NCBI RefSeq assembly: GCF_011516645.4
Contig: NZ_CP088285.1
Coordinates: 2,374,501 to 2,438,500 of the forward strand
Source of the DNA: Bradyrhizobium septentrionale
GTDB taxonomy: Bacteria > Pseudomonadota > Alphaproteobacteria > Rhizobiales > Xanthobacteraceae
Direction: 5' to 3'
Length of the DNA stretch: 64,000 nucleotides
The notes beneath the pieces are model-generated. The model saw only the letters and a list, made by a program, of their open reading frames with translations, did not search any database and was not told the origin of the DNA. The position numbers and the translations under genes are program-made. Of this stretch, positions 9,069 to 19,704 are shown piece by piece. Positions within the stretch are counted from its first letter, which is position 1, and the number at the start of each line of letters is the position of its first letter.

Positions 9069-10223
9069 GTGCATCGAGGCCGTGTCGTATTCGGCGCCAT
9101 GGACGAGGTGGTGTTCGGGCGCCCCGCCGCTGAGGCGATCGTCGAGCAGCTCGACCGACTGGGCGCGCAGCGCGCCTTCCTGATGGTGTCGGGCACGCTG
9201 AACCGCGAGACCGACGAGATCGAGAAAGTCCGCCAGGCACTCGGCGCGCGCTGCGTCGGCACCTTCGACCGGATGCCGGCGCATACGCCGCGCGCCGCGG
9301 TCATCGCGGCGACGGAACAGGCGCGTGATGCGAAGACCGATCTGATCGTCACCATCGGCGGCGGCTCGATCACCGACGGCGCCAAGGCGGTGCAGCTTTG
9401 CCTCGCCAACAACGTCACGACATCCGACGGCATCGAGGCGATCCGCACCCATGGCGGCGTCGCGCCCGAGATGAAGCCGCCCGTCGTGCGCCAGATCAGC
9501 GTGCCGACCACCATCGCCGGCGGCGAGTTCTCCTCGATCGCCGGCGTCACCAACGAGGCCAAGCGGCAGAAGGAGATGCTGCGCCATCCGCTGGTGATGC
9601 CGCGCGCCACCATCCTCGATCCTGAACTCTCGGTGCACACGCCGGACTGGCTGTTCCTGTCGACCGGCATCCGCGCCGTCGACCATTGCGTCGAGGGCAT
9701 CTGCTCGCGCGAGGCGCATCCTTACGGCGACGCCCAGGCGCTGAAGGGACTGGAGATGCTGGCGCAAGGCCTGCCGCGGGTGAAGGCCGACCCGAAGGAC
9801 ATTTCGGCGCGGATGGATTGCCAGATCGGCACCTGGCTCTCGACCGGCCCGCTCGCCTCCGGCGTGCCGATGGGCGCGAGCCACGGCATCGGCTACGTGC
9901 TCGGCGCCGAGTTCGACGTGCCACACGGCCATACGTCATGCGTGATGCTGCCTGCGGTGATGCGCTGGAACAAGCGCGACAATGCCGACCGGCAAGCGCT
10001 GGTCGCGGCCGCGATGGGTCACGCGAACGCGGACGCGGGCGACGTGCTCGACCGCTTCATCCGCGACCTCGGCATGCCGCGCAGCCTGACGGACGTGCAC
10101 GTCGGCCCCGAGCATTTTGATCGTATCGCGGCGGGTGCGATGCGCACGCCCTGGGTGCCGCGCAATCCGCGCAAGATCGACGGTCCCTCCCAGGTCCGCG
10201 AGATTCTGATGATGGCCGCCTGA
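9069..10223 (+). CDS. Iron-containing alcohol dehydrogenase (maleylacetate-reductase-like)
   Basis: 384 residues, the usual length for group III Fe-dependent alcohol dehydrogenases. The NAD-binding glycine stretch is LIVTIGGGSITDGAKAVQ (about residues 94-111). Metal-ligand regions are visible: RAVDHCVEG (about 202-210), GASHGIGY (about 271-278) and DVPHGHTS (about 284-291). Members oxidise or reduce alcohols/aldehydes, or reduce maleylacetate, with NAD(P). The ATG follows GGGAGGACAGGCGC closely. The next gene, an acyl-CoA ligase, starts 38 bp downstream, so the pair may process an alcohol or aldehyde to an acid and on to its CoA ester; that is inference. Maleylacetate reductase is possible, but no ring-cleavage genes are nearby. 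Confidence 0.85.
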   Translation: MHRGRVVFGAMDEVVFGRPAAEAIVEQLDRLGAQRAFLMVSGTLNRETDEIEKVRQALGARCVGTFDRMPAHTPRAAVIAATEQARDAKTDLIVTIGGGSITDGAKAVQLCLANNVTTSDGIEAIRTHGGVAPEMKPPVVRQISVPTTIAGGEFSSIAGVTNEAKRQKEMLRHPLVMPRATILDPELSVHTPDWLFLSTGIRAVDHCVEGICSREAHPYGDAQALKGLEMLAQGLPRVKADPKDISARMDCQIGTWLSTGPLASGVPMGASHGIGYVLGAEFDVPHGHTSCVMLPAVMRWNKRDNADRQALVAAAMGHANADAGDVLDRFIRDLGMPRSLTDVHVGPEHFDRIAAGAMRTPWVPRNPRKIDGPSQVREILMMAA

Positions 10224-10261
10224 AGCATGATCACGTCGCGAGCGAGGGGAAATAAAGTTCG

Positions 10262-11812
10262 ATGTATACCGGCAAGCATGCTTACCTGCGCCCGCTGCAG
10301 CCCGCCTTCATCATGGCAGGGACCGGCGAGATCGTCACCTATCGCGAGCTGGAGGCGCGCTGCAACCGCCTCGCTCATTTGTTCCGCAAGCAAGGCCTGC
10401 GGCGGCTCGACCATTATTCGATCTTCATGGAGAACAACAACCGCTACCTCGAGGCCTGCGGCGCCGGCGAGCGGTCGGGCCTTTACTTCACCTGCGTCAA
10501 CTCCTTCCTCACCGCGGGCGAGCTCGCCTACATCCTGACCAACAGCCAGTCGCGGGTCCTGGTCACCTCGAAGCTGAAGCTCGACATCGCGCGCGAGGCG
10601 CTGAAGGAGTGTCCGCAGGTCGAGCTCTGCATCGTGGTCGATGGCGACAGCGAGAGCGATCGCATTGTCGGGCTCGCGCAGGCGACCGCCGGCCTGCCGG
10701 CCACCCCGATCGCGGACGAGGCGCTGGGCACCGCGATGCTGTATTCGTCCGGTACCACCGGCCGGCCCAAGGGCATCGTGCGGCCGCTGCCGGAAGAGCC
10801 GCCGGGGCAAAACCTGCCGCTGTTCGATTTCCTGATTAAACTCTGGCACTACCGCGAGGGCATGGTCTATTTGTCGCCGGCGCCGCTCTATCACTCGGCG
10901 CCGCAGGCCGCGGTCAATCTCACCATCCGCATGGGCGGCACCGTCGTCATCATGGAGAGTTTCGATCCGGAGCGCTATCTCGAGCTGATCGAGAAATGGG
11001 GCATCACCCACAGCCAGCTGGTGCCGACCATGTTCTCGCGCATGCTGAAGCTGCCCGAGGAGGTCCGCAGCCGCTACGATCTGTCGTCGCTGGAGATCGC
11101 GATCCATGCCGCGGCGCCCTGTCCGGCGCTGGTCAAGGACGACATGATCAAATGGTGGGGCCCGATCATCCACGAATATTACGGCGCGACCGAGGGCCTC
11201 GGCTTCACCGCCTGCAACAGCCAGGAATGGCTCGCGCATCGCGGCACCGTCGGCAAGGTCCTGCTCGGCGACCTGCATATTCTCGACGAGAACATGCAGC
11301 CTTGCCCGAAGGGCACGCCCGGCACCGTCTGGTTCAAGACCGGCTCGCCCTTCGAGTATTTCAACGATCCGGCAAAAACCAGCGAGGCCCGTTCGGCGGA
11401 CGGCAGCATGAGCACGGTCGGCGACGTCGGCTACGTCGATGACGACAACTTCCTGTATCTCACCGACCGCGCCACCTTCATGATCATCTCCGGCGGCGTG
11501 AACATCTATCCGCAGGAATGCGAGAACCTCCTGATCACCCATCCCAAGGTCGCCGACGCCGCGGTGTTCGGGGTGCCCAATGTCGATCTCGGCGAGGAAG
11601 TGAAGGCGGTGGTGCAGCCGGCCGACGGCATCGCGCCGGGGCCTGAGCTCGCCGAGGAGCTGATCGCGTTCTGCGCCGGCGCGCTGTCGCGCCAGAAGGT
11701 GCCGCGCTCGGTCGACTTCGAGGCCGAGCTGCCGCGGCTGCCGACCGGAAAGCTCTACAAGCGCCTGCTGCGTGACCGCTACTGGGGCAACAAGGCCTCG
11801 CGGATCGTCTGA
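10262..11812 (+). CDS. AMP-forming acyl-CoA ligase
   Basis: 516 residues, ANL superfamily. The P-loop signature MLYSSGTTGRPKGI lies at about residues 160-173. Later motifs include HEYYGATEGLGF (A5 region, about 303-314), VGDVGYVDDDNFLYLTDR (A7/A8) and the C-terminal LPRLPTGKLYKRLL with the conserved lysine. The enzyme activates a carboxylic acid with ATP to the acyl-adenylate and then the CoA thioester. It follows the Fe-alcohol dehydrogenase by 38 bp on the same strand with a weak SD (GAGGGGA). The substrate cannot be told from sequence; the domain order and length are typical of medium/long-chain or aryl acid ligases. It is one of three such ligases in this window. Confidence 0.88.
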   Translation: MYTGKHAYLRPLQPAFIMAGTGEIVTYRELEARCNRLAHLFRKQGLRRLDHYSIFMENNNRYLEACGAGERSGLYFTCVNSFLTAGELAYILTNSQSRVLVTSKLKLDIAREALKECPQVELCIVVDGDSESDRIVGLAQATAGLPATPIADEALGTAMLYSSGTTGRPKGIVRPLPEEPPGQNLPLFDFLIKLWHYREGMVYLSPAPLYHSAPQAAVNLTIRMGGTVVIMESFDPERYLELIEKWGITHSQLVPTMFSRMLKLPEEVRSRYDLSSLEIAIHAAAPCPALVKDDMIKWWGPIIHEYYGATEGLGFTACNSQEWLAHRGTVGKVLLGDLHILDENMQPCPKGTPGTVWFKTGSPFEYFNDPAKTSEARSADGSMSTVGDVGYVDDDNFLYLTDRATFMIISGGVNIYPQECENLLITHPKVADAAVFGVPNVDLGEEVKAVVQPADGIAPGPELAEELIAFCAGALSRQKVPRSVDFEAELPRLPTGKLYKRLLRDRYWGNKASRIV

Positions 11813-11934
11813 GCGGTCGATGCAGCGGGCGGGAGCGATGCTGCGAGGCAGACCGGAGGATGCAACGGACTCGCCCGTTGTGCGGATTTCGCGCTATGCT
11901 CGGCAATCGCAAGCCAGCTTCGCCGGAGGCCGCC

Positions 11935-12633
11935 ATGCCGTCGCCCCAACCGCGCGAGCCCGAGCCGGTAAAGGCCGGAAGGCTCGAATTCACCGCCGCC
12001 GAGATCGGTGCGCTCGCCCACCTCTATCGCGGCGAGGTCTACCGCAGCACGGTCTGGCGCACCCGCCTCGACAGCTCGACCAATTGGGCTGTTGTCACGA
12101 CCGGGATCGCGCTGTCGGCGACCTACAGCAACGCAGAGGCCTCGCCGCTGCCAATGGTGCTGGTCGGCCTGCTGGTGACCGTGTTCCTGTTGTTCGAGGC
12201 GCGACGCTACCGCTACTTCAACGTTTGGCGTGCCCGCGCCCGGTTGCTCGAAACCGATTTCTACGCACCGATGATCCGCGGCGAAGGTCCCACGCCGAAT
12301 GCGGCCTGGACCGAGCTGCTCGCCAAGGACTACCGCAATCCCAGTTACCACATCAGCCTTGCCCGTGCGATCGGCCGGCGGCTGCGCCGGACCTATGGCT
12401 GGATCTTCGCGATCCAGGCGATCGCCTATTACGGCAAGCTGGCGATCCATCCGCTGCCGCTGACCGCGGTGAGCGACATCTGGGACCGCGCCTCGATCGG
12501 CCCGATTCCCGGCGCCATCGTCGTTCTGGCCGGCGTCGCCTTCCACTCCAGCTGGGTGTTGTTCGCGTTCATCACGCGTCGCATGGAGATCGCCGACCGG
12601 CACACGCGGCACAAGCTGATCGCGATGGGGTGA
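11935..12633 (+). CDS. DUF2270 integral membrane protein
   Basis: 232 residues. I chose the ATG at 11935 because CCGGAGG precedes it closely and the residues upstream are not protein-like. The N-terminus is soluble (GALAHLYRGEVYRSTVWRTR), followed by two hydrophobic stretches (about 50-85, around PMVLVGLLVTVFLLFEARRY) and two more in the second half (about 150-170 and 193-215). This matches the DUF2270 family of predicted membrane proteins as I recall it. Function is unknown. It sits between the acyl-CoA ligase and a dioxygenase on the same strand, but the 120-bp gap upstream makes co-transcription uncertain. Confidence 0.75.
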   Translation: MPSPQPREPEPVKAGRLEFTAAEIGALAHLYRGEVYRSTVWRTRLDSSTNWAVVTTGIALSATYSNAEASPLPMVLVGLLVTVFLLFEARRYRYFNVWRARARLLETDFYAPMIRGEGPTPNAAWTELLAKDYRNPSYHISLARAIGRRLRRTYGWIFAIQAIAYYGKLAIHPLPLTAVSDIWDRASIGPIPGAIVVLAGVAFHSSWVLFAFITRRMEIADRHTRHKLIAMG

Positions 12634-12712
12634 GGTGCCGCGCCTCGCGTTGCCGCTGGCGGGCTTTTCCCCTAACCTCACATCAACAAGAAAAGTCAGG
12701 GAGGATGTGCCG

Positions 12713-13600
12713 ATGGACGTGATCCCACTGCGTCAGGGGTTCGGAGCGGAACTGCGCGGCGTCACGCTGTCAGATGTTGCCGCCAGCGATGCCGCCTATG
12801 CGGCCGTGCGCGCGGCGTTCGAGGAACATTCGGTGCTGGTATTCCGCGGCCAGCAGGTCGATGACGACATCCAGCTCGCCTTCTCGCGCCGCTTCGGCCC
12901 GCCCGAGGTGACCAAGGTCGGCTCGATGGGCACCGGCTCGCATTTCGTGATCCTCTCGACCTTCGGGCCCGACGGCCAGGTGGTTCCGTCCGATCATCGG
13001 CAGCAGCTGCGCGCCAGGGCCAACCAGCTCTGGCACACCGACTCCTCCTTCAAGCGCGTGCCGGCGCTGACCTCGATCCTGTCGGCGCGGATCATCCCCG
13101 AACATGGCGGCGAGACCGAATTCGTCTCGATGCGGCTTGCCTTCGAGCGGCTCGACAAGGAGGTGGCGAGGCGGCTGGAGAACTCATTCGCCTGGCACTC
13201 CTACGCGCATTCGCGCAGCAAGGTGGCGACGGGGCTCGCAACATCAGAGGAAGTCGACGCGCTGCCGCCGGTGTGCTGGCGCATGGTCTGGCGCAATCCC
13301 GTCAACGGCCGCGGCGCGCTGTATCTCGCCTCCCACGCCTATGGCGTCGAAGGCATGGATGCCGAGGCCGGCAAGGCGCTGATCGAGCAATTGACCGAAG
13401 CCGCGACGGCGCCTGGCGTCAGCTACCTGCACCAATGGAAGCAGGGCGATGTCGTGATGTGGGACAACCGCGCCACCATGCATCGCGGCCGCCCCTGGCC
13501 GGCGCACGAGGGCCGCCTGATGATCCGCACCACGATCTCCGCGACCGAGGCCGATGGCGTCGCCAGCGTGAGCCCACCCTCGTCGCAGGCGGCGGAGTGA
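12713..13600 (+). CDS. TauD/TfdA-family Fe(II)/2-oxoglutarate dioxygenase
   Basis: 295 residues; the start at 12713 is supported by GGGAGGATG just upstream. The iron-binding facial triad is complete: H108 and D110 in LWHTDSSF and H257 in NRATMHRG, with an arginine near 268-272 (RLMIR) for 2-oxoglutarate. Members hydroxylate taurine, alkyl sulfates, 2,4-D-type phenoxy acids or related acids, releasing CO2 and succinate. The overall pattern, including the NHRATMHR-like segment, is closer to TfdA/alpha-ketoglutarate-dependent phenoxyacid dioxygenases than to TauD, but I would not name the substrate. It lies upstream of a peptide-type ABC importer, though 420 bp with a repeat separate them. Confidence 0.85.
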   Translation: MDVIPLRQGFGAELRGVTLSDVAASDAAYAAVRAAFEEHSVLVFRGQQVDDDIQLAFSRRFGPPEVTKVGSMGTGSHFVILSTFGPDGQVVPSDHRQQLRARANQLWHTDSSFKRVPALTSILSARIIPEHGGETEFVSMRLAFERLDKEVARRLENSFAWHSYAHSRSKVATGLATSEEVDALPPVCWRMVWRNPVNGRGALYLASHAYGVEGMDAEAGKALIEQLTEAATAPGVSYLHQWKQGDVVMWDNRATMHRGRPWPAHEGRLMIRTTISATEADGVASVSPPSSQAAE

Positions 13601-13622
13601 TGCGAATGCTGTACCTGTTGTA

Positions 13623-13729
13623 CCGTCATCCTGAGGAGCGCGCTCTTGCGCGCGTCTCGAAGGATCGACGGCCCGACCGGTGGTCGTGCATCCTTCGAGG
13701 CTCGCTCCGCTCGCACCTCAGGATGACGG
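13623..13729. repeat. Dispersed palindromic repeat, family C
   Basis: The element runs from CCGTCATCCTGAGG to CCTCAGGATGACGG, perfect inverted ends, with an inner CGAAGGAT / ATCCTTCG pair. Other copies lie at 34794-34898 and 41388-41490. The rest of the gap to 14022 shows no gene; it ends in the ribosome-binding site GGGAGGGACC of the next gene. Confidence 0.85.
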
Positions 13730-14022
13730 AGAACACGTCGACGGCCACACTTGCAACCGGCGACAAACTGTCGCTGATTGCAGACCGTTCACTCCGCACG
13801 CCTCGGCATCAGCAACCAAATTCGAACGGGGATTCGCCGCTGCATAGCAAAACACGCAAAGTTCCCCGTAATCACACGCATTATTCCCGGTCCATGGATA
13901 TTTTAATGCTCTGGCGTCATCCCAATTGCCAATCCCCGCACGACCCTCGCTGGTTGCCCGGCGGCCTCACCGTGGTATCGTCGATGCCAATCGGCCATTG
14001 AGACCGAAATGTGGGAGGGACC

Positions 14023-15618
14023 ATGCGGAGCGTGCAAGCGCTGGCCGTCGCGGTGTTGTCTGTGCTGACTATCAGCGGCGCTTCACTCGCAGCCGAACCG
14101 AAATCCGGCGGCATCTTCAGGATCTATCACCGCGACAGTCCCGGCAGTGCCTCGATCCATGAGGGCGCGACCTATTCGCTGAACGTGCCGTTCATGCCGA
14201 TCTTCAGCAATCTCGTCATTTTCGACCAGCATATCGCCCAGAACAGCGCCAGCACGATCCGGCCCGAGCTTGCGGAGAGCTGGGCCTGGAGCGGCGACAA
14301 CAAGACGCTGACCTTCAAGCTGCGCAAGGACGTGAAATGGCACGACGGCAAGCCGTTCACCGCGGCCGACGTCAAATGCACCTTCGACATGCTGATGGGC
14401 AAGTCGCAGCAGAAATTCCGGCAGAATCCGCGAAAATCCTGGTACGACCAGGTCGACGAGGTCACCACCAACGGTGACCTTGAGGCGTCGTTCAAGTTGA
14501 AGCGGCCACAGCCCGCGCTATTGTCGCTGCTCGCCTCGGGCTATACGCCGATCTATCCCTGCCACGTGTCGCCGGGCGACATGCGCACCAAGCCTGTCGG
14601 CACCGGGCCGTTCAAGTTCGTCGAGTTCAAGGCCAACGAGTCGATCAAGCTCACCAAGAACCCCGATTACTTCAAGAAGGGCCTGCCCTATCTCGATGGT
14701 ATCGAGTTCACCATCATCACCAACCGCTCGACGGCGATCCTCGGCTTCGTCTCGGGCAAGTTCGACATGACGTTCCCGACCGAGGTCTCGATCCCGCTGC
14801 TCAAGGACGTCAAGTCGCAGGCGCCCAATGCCGTCTGCGTGGTGGAACCGAACAACGTCTCCACCAACATCATCATCAATTCGAGCGGACCGCCGTTCGA
14901 CAACATCGACATCCGCCGCGCGCTGGCGCTGGCGCTCGACCGCAAGGCGTTCATCCAGATCATGTTCGAGGGCCAAGGCGATATCGGGGGCACAATGGAG
15001 CCGGCGCCGGACGGCCTGTGGGCAATGCCCAAGGACATGCTTGAATCGATCCCCGGCTACGGTCCCGACATCGAGAAGAACCGCGAGGAAGCCCGTAAGC
15101 TGATGCAGAAGGCGGGTTACGGCCCGGACAAGCACCTGCAGATCAAGGTGTCGACCCGCAACATCGCGGTCTACCGCGATCCCGCGATCATTCTGATCGA
15201 CCAGATCAAGAGCATCTATATCGACGCCGAGCTCGACGTCGTCGACACCGCGCAGTGGTTCCCGAAGATCGCGCGCAAGGACTATTCGCTCGGCCTCAAC
15301 CTCACCGGCAATGCCGTCGACGAGCCCGACCAGTCCTTTTACGAGAACTATGCCTGCGGCTCGGAGCGGAACTACACCAACTATTGCAACAAGGACATCG
15401 AGAAGCTGTTCGACCAGCAGTCGGAAGAGACCAACCTCGACAAGCGCAAGAAGCTGGTCTGGGAGATCGACAAGAAGCTGCAGGAAGACGTCGCGCGTCC
15501 GATCATCTTCCATGCCCGCACCGGCACCTGCTGGCAGCCTTACGTGAAGAATGTCACGATCATGTCCAACAGCTCCTATAACGGCTATCGTTACGAAGAC
15601 GTCTGGCTGGACAAGTAG
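14023..15618 (+). CDS. ABC importer periplasmic binding protein, peptide/opine/nickel type (SBP_bac_5)
   Basis: 531 residues from the ATG at 14023, which has GGGAGGG eight bases upstream; a GTG twelve bases earlier would not leave an SD. A signal peptide is clear (MRSVQALAVAVLSVLTISG, with cleavage after ASLAA). The body has the SBP_bac_5 hallmarks: LAESWAWSGDNKTLTFKLRK, DVKWHDGKPFTAADVKCTFD and the later NIDIRRALALALDRKAFI. It captures a peptide-like or opine-like solute in the periplasm and hands it to the two permeases that follow directly. First gene of a five-gene importer operon (SBP, two permeases, two ATPases). Confidence 0.92.
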   Translation: MRSVQALAVAVLSVLTISGASLAAEPKSGGIFRIYHRDSPGSASIHEGATYSLNVPFMPIFSNLVIFDQHIAQNSASTIRPELAESWAWSGDNKTLTFKLRKDVKWHDGKPFTAADVKCTFDMLMGKSQQKFRQNPRKSWYDQVDEVTTNGDLEASFKLKRPQPALLSLLASGYTPIYPCHVSPGDMRTKPVGTGPFKFVEFKANESIKLTKNPDYFKKGLPYLDGIEFTIITNRSTAILGFVSGKFDMTFPTEVSIPLLKDVKSQAPNAVCVVEPNNVSTNIIINSSGPPFDNIDIRRALALALDRKAFIQIMFEGQGDIGGTMEPAPDGLWAMPKDMLESIPGYGPDIEKNREEARKLMQKAGYGPDKHLQIKVSTRNIAVYRDPAIILIDQIKSIYIDAELDVVDTAQWFPKIARKDYSLGLNLTGNAVDEPDQSFYENYACGSERNYTNYCNKDIEKLFDQQSEETNLDKRKKLVWEIDKKLQEDVARPIIFHARTGTCWQPYVKNVTIMSNSSYNGYRYEDVWLDK

Positions 15619-15653
15619 CGCGAAGAAGATTCGAGATCAGGGAGAGGGCCAGG

Positions 15654-16601
15654 GTGTTTGCCTATATCGTGCGGCGGCTGTTCCTGATGCTCGTGACCCT
15701 GTTCGGGATCTCGGTCATCATCTTCGTGCTACTGCGGGTCGTTCCGGGCAACATCGTCGACATCCTGTTCGACGCCGCGGGCTTCGTCGATCCCGCCGAC
15801 AAGGCCAATCTCGAGCGCGAGCTCGGCCTGAGCCAACCGATCGTGATCCAGTACCTGCACTGGATCGGCGGCCTGCTGCGCGGCGACCTCGGCTATTCCT
15901 ACGTCTCGGAAAAGCCGGCGCTGGAGGAAATCCTGCCCCGGATTCCGATCACCGCGCGGCTTGCGGGCCTGGCGCTGCTGTTCTCGGCCTCGATCGGCAT
16001 CCCGCTCGGCGTCATCAGCGCCGTGCACCAGGGTTCAAAGCTCGACTACGCGCTGCGCGTGGTCAGCCTCAGCGGCCTGTCGCTGCCGTCGTTCTGGCTC
16101 GGCCTGCTGGTCCTGATGGCCTCGGTCTCGCTGTTCGGCACGATGCCGATCTTCAACCCCAACCCGAAAACCTGGACCGAGGCACTCGCGATCTATGCCG
16201 TGCCGGCGATGGCAGTCGCCTTCCGCAGCGCGGCACTGACCATGCGCATCACCCGCTCCTCGATGCTGGAAATCCTGCGCCAGGACTATATCCGCACCGC
16301 GCGCGCCAAGGGCGCCTCCGAGGCCTCCGTGAACTATCACCATGCGCTGAAGAACGCGGTACTGCCGGTCATCACCGTGATCGGCATCGAGGCCGCATTC
16401 CTGATCGGCGGACTGATCGTGACGGAAACCGTGTTCAACATCCCCGGCATCGCCCGCTTCCTGGTCGAGGCGCTGCGCTGGCGCGACTACCCGATCGTGC
16501 AGAACCTCGTGATGTTCATCGCGGTGGTCGTGGTTGTCGTGAATTTCATTGTCGACATGCTCTATGCGGCGATCGACCCGCGCATCCGGTTTGGGGACTA
16601 G
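15654..16601 (+). CDS. ABC importer permease (DppB type)
   Basis: 315 residues, GTG start, 35 bp after the binding-protein gene. It has the N-terminal membrane anchor MFAYIVRRLFLMLVTLFGIS and the short lumenal conserved phrase VVPGN, followed by the binding-protein-dependent transport domain; the EAA loop is recognisable as DYIRTARAKGASEASV at about 208-223, which contacts the ATPase. About six membrane segments are expected. It forms a heterodimeric channel with the next permease in the inner membrane. Length and motif order are standard for the family. Confidence 0.92.
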   Translation: MFAYIVRRLFLMLVTLFGISVIIFVLLRVVPGNIVDILFDAAGFVDPADKANLERELGLSQPIVIQYLHWIGGLLRGDLGYSYVSEKPALEEILPRIPITARLAGLALLFSASIGIPLGVISAVHQGSKLDYALRVVSLSGLSLPSFWLGLLVLMASVSLFGTMPIFNPNPKTWTEALAIYAVPAMAVAFRSAALTMRITRSSMLEILRQDYIRTARAKGASEASVNYHHALKNAVLPVITVIGIEAAFLIGGLIVTETVFNIPGIARFLVEALRWRDYPIVQNLVMFIAVVVVVVNFIVDMLYAAIDPRIRFGD

Positions 16602-16645
16602 CATGATCCGGAAAAGTGGGACCCGGTTTTCCGATAAGATCATGC
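16601..16645. repeat. Short dispersed palindrome, family D
   Basis: GCATGATCCGGAAAAGTGGG pairs with an inverted CCGGTTTTCCGATAAGATCATGC-like arm. It begins on the last base of the first permease gene and sits inside the transporter operon. A second copy is at 60034-60082. Confidence 0.8.
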
Positions 16646-16661
16646 TCAAATAGAGAGCCCG

Positions 16662-17554
16662 ATGGCGACGATCAATTTCGAAAGTGAACTGCGACGCGCC
16701 GGGGCCAACGCCACCGGTGGCTGGGGGCGGCTGGCGTTCCTCGCGCAGCGGCATGTGCTCGGCACCGTCGGCCTGATCATCATGCTGCTGTTCGTGCTGA
16801 CCGCGATCTTTGCCAATGTCATCAGCCGCTACGATCCGCTCAGCGTCGATTCCGCGCACCGGTTGGCCGCCCCCTCCATGCTGCACTGGTTCGGCACCGA
16901 TTCCTTCGGCCGCGACGTCTGGAGCCGCATCGTCCACGGCGCGCGGATCTCGCTCGCCGTCGGCATCGGCTCCACGACGCTTGGCGCCACGCTCGGCGTG
17001 ATCGTGGGTCTCACCTCCGGCTATCTCTCCGGCTGGGTCGACCTCGTGTTCCAGCGGGTGACCGACATCCTGCAATCGCTGCCGCTGCTGGTGCTCGCGC
17101 TGGTGATGACCGCGGCGCTCGGCCCCTCGTTGCCGAACGTGATCCTTGCGATCGCGATTCCCTTGATCCCGACCGTTGCCCGCGTGATCCGCGCTAACAC
17201 GCTGGCGCTGCGCGAGCAGCCTTTCGTCGAGGCCGCCAAATCGATCGGCATGAGCGAGACACGGATCGCGCTGCGCCATGTGCTGCCGAACACCATCGCA
17301 CCGCTGATCGTGCTTGCCACCGCGCAACTCGGCTCGACCATCCTGACCGAGGCGTCGCTGTCGTTCCTCGGCCTCGGCATTCCCGAGCCTTATCCGTCCT
17401 GGGGCCGCATGCTGTCGGAATCCGCCGCCGAATATGTCCGCACCGCGCCGTGGCTGGTGATATTTCCTGGCATTGCGATCAGCCTCGCGGTGTTCGGCAC
17501 CAATCTGTTTGGCGACGCGCTACGCGACATCCTCGATCCGAGGCAGCGCGGCTG

Positions 17555-17555
<1 letters not shown>
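16662..17555 (+). CDS. ABC importer permease (DppC type)
   Basis: 297 residues. It has the N-terminal extension typical of DppC/OppC permeases, a first membrane segment around [20 protein letters not shown], the conserved [21 protein letters not shown], and the EAA loop [25 protein letters not shown] region at about 189-209. It partners the upstream permease. The stop overlaps the next start (ATGA), so it is translationally coupled to the ATPase genes. A palindromic repeat, not a gene, fills the 60-bp gap upstream. Confidence 0.92.
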
Positions 17556-18567
<1,012 letters not shown>

Positions 18568-18571
<4 letters not shown>

Positions 18572-19560
18572 CCGAGCAGCGCCCGCTCCTCGAGGTCACC
18601 GATCTCGTCAAGCACTACGCGGTGCGCGGCGGCGTGCTGCGCCGGCAGGTCGGCACCGTGCATGCGGTCGACGGCGTCAGCTTTTCGCTTGGCGCGGGCG
18701 AGACGCTCGGCCTGGTCGGCGAATCCGGCTGCGGCAAGTCGACGGTGGCGCGCACCGTGCTGCGGCTGGTCGAGCCGACCAGCGGCGCGATCAAGCTGGA
18801 TGGCGAGGACATCGCGCCGCTCAGCAAGACCGCGCTGCGGCCCTACCGCCGCTCGATGCAGATCGTGTTCCAGGACCCGTTCGCCTCGCTCAACCCGCGC
18901 ATGACGGCGGGCGACATCGTCGGCGAGCCCCTGATTGTGCATGGCTTGGCAACCGGCGCGAAGAAGCAGGAGCGCGTCGCGGAGTTGTTCCAGCAGGTCG
19001 GCCTGCGGCCCGACCAGATGAAGAATTTTCCGCATCAATTCTCCGGCGGCCAGCGCCAGCGCATCTGCATCGCACGCGCGCTGTCGCTCGGACCGCGACT
19101 GATCGTCTGCGACGAACCGGTCTCCGCGCTCGACGTCTCGATCCAGGCGCAGGTGATCAATTTGCTGATCGACCTGCAGCGCCAGCAGAATTTTTCCTAC
19201 CTCTTCATCGCGCACGACCTCGCGGTCGTTGCCCATATCAGCCACCGCGTCGCGGTGATGTATCTCGGCCGCATTGTCGAGATCGCGGACAAACACGAGC
19301 TGTTCGCCAATCCGCGCCACCCCTACACCCAGGCGCTGCTTGCCTCGGTGCCGGTCGCTGACCCCAAGGCCAAGCGGCTCGCACCGATGATCGACGGCGA
19401 CGTGCCGAGCCCGATCAACCCGCCCTCAGGCTGCGCCTTCCACACCCGCTGCCGCTACGCGATCGACCGTTGCAAAACGGAGCGCCCGGTGCTGCAGGCG
19501 GCCGGTGCGGGGCATCAGGTCGCCTGCTGGCTGAATGACGGGACGGGGCGTGAAGAATAA
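18568..19560 (+). CDS. ABC importer ATPase (DppF type)
   Basis: 330 residues. The ATG overlaps the previous stop (ATGA). Walker A is GESGCGKST, the signature FSGGQRQR, Walker [13 protein letters not shown], and the switch region YLFIAHDLA. The C-terminal cysteine-containing extension ([16 protein letters not shown]) is also intact. It is the last gene of the importer; eight bases after its stop a family-B repeat begins and the next gene is convergent. Nothing in the set is broken, so the importer should be functional. Confidence 0.92.
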
Positions 19561-19567
19561 TTCCGCT

Positions 19568-19699
19568 GTCGTCCCTGCGAAAGCAGGGACCCATAACCAC
19601 CGTTGCTCGTTGATGCACCGAACTGTGGCCGCAGCCTGCTCCAACAACACCGATCGGTGGTTATGGGTCCCGGGTCGCGCTGCGCTTGCCCGGGACGAC
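19568..19699. repeat. Dispersed palindromic repeat, family B
   Basis: It begins GTCGTCCCTGCGAAAGCAGG and ends CCCGGGACGAC; inner arms are CCCATAACCACC and GGTGGTTATGGG. It fills the space between the convergent transporter and carboxylase operons and may act as a terminator. Confidence 0.85.
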
Positions 19700-19704
19700 A
19701 GTCC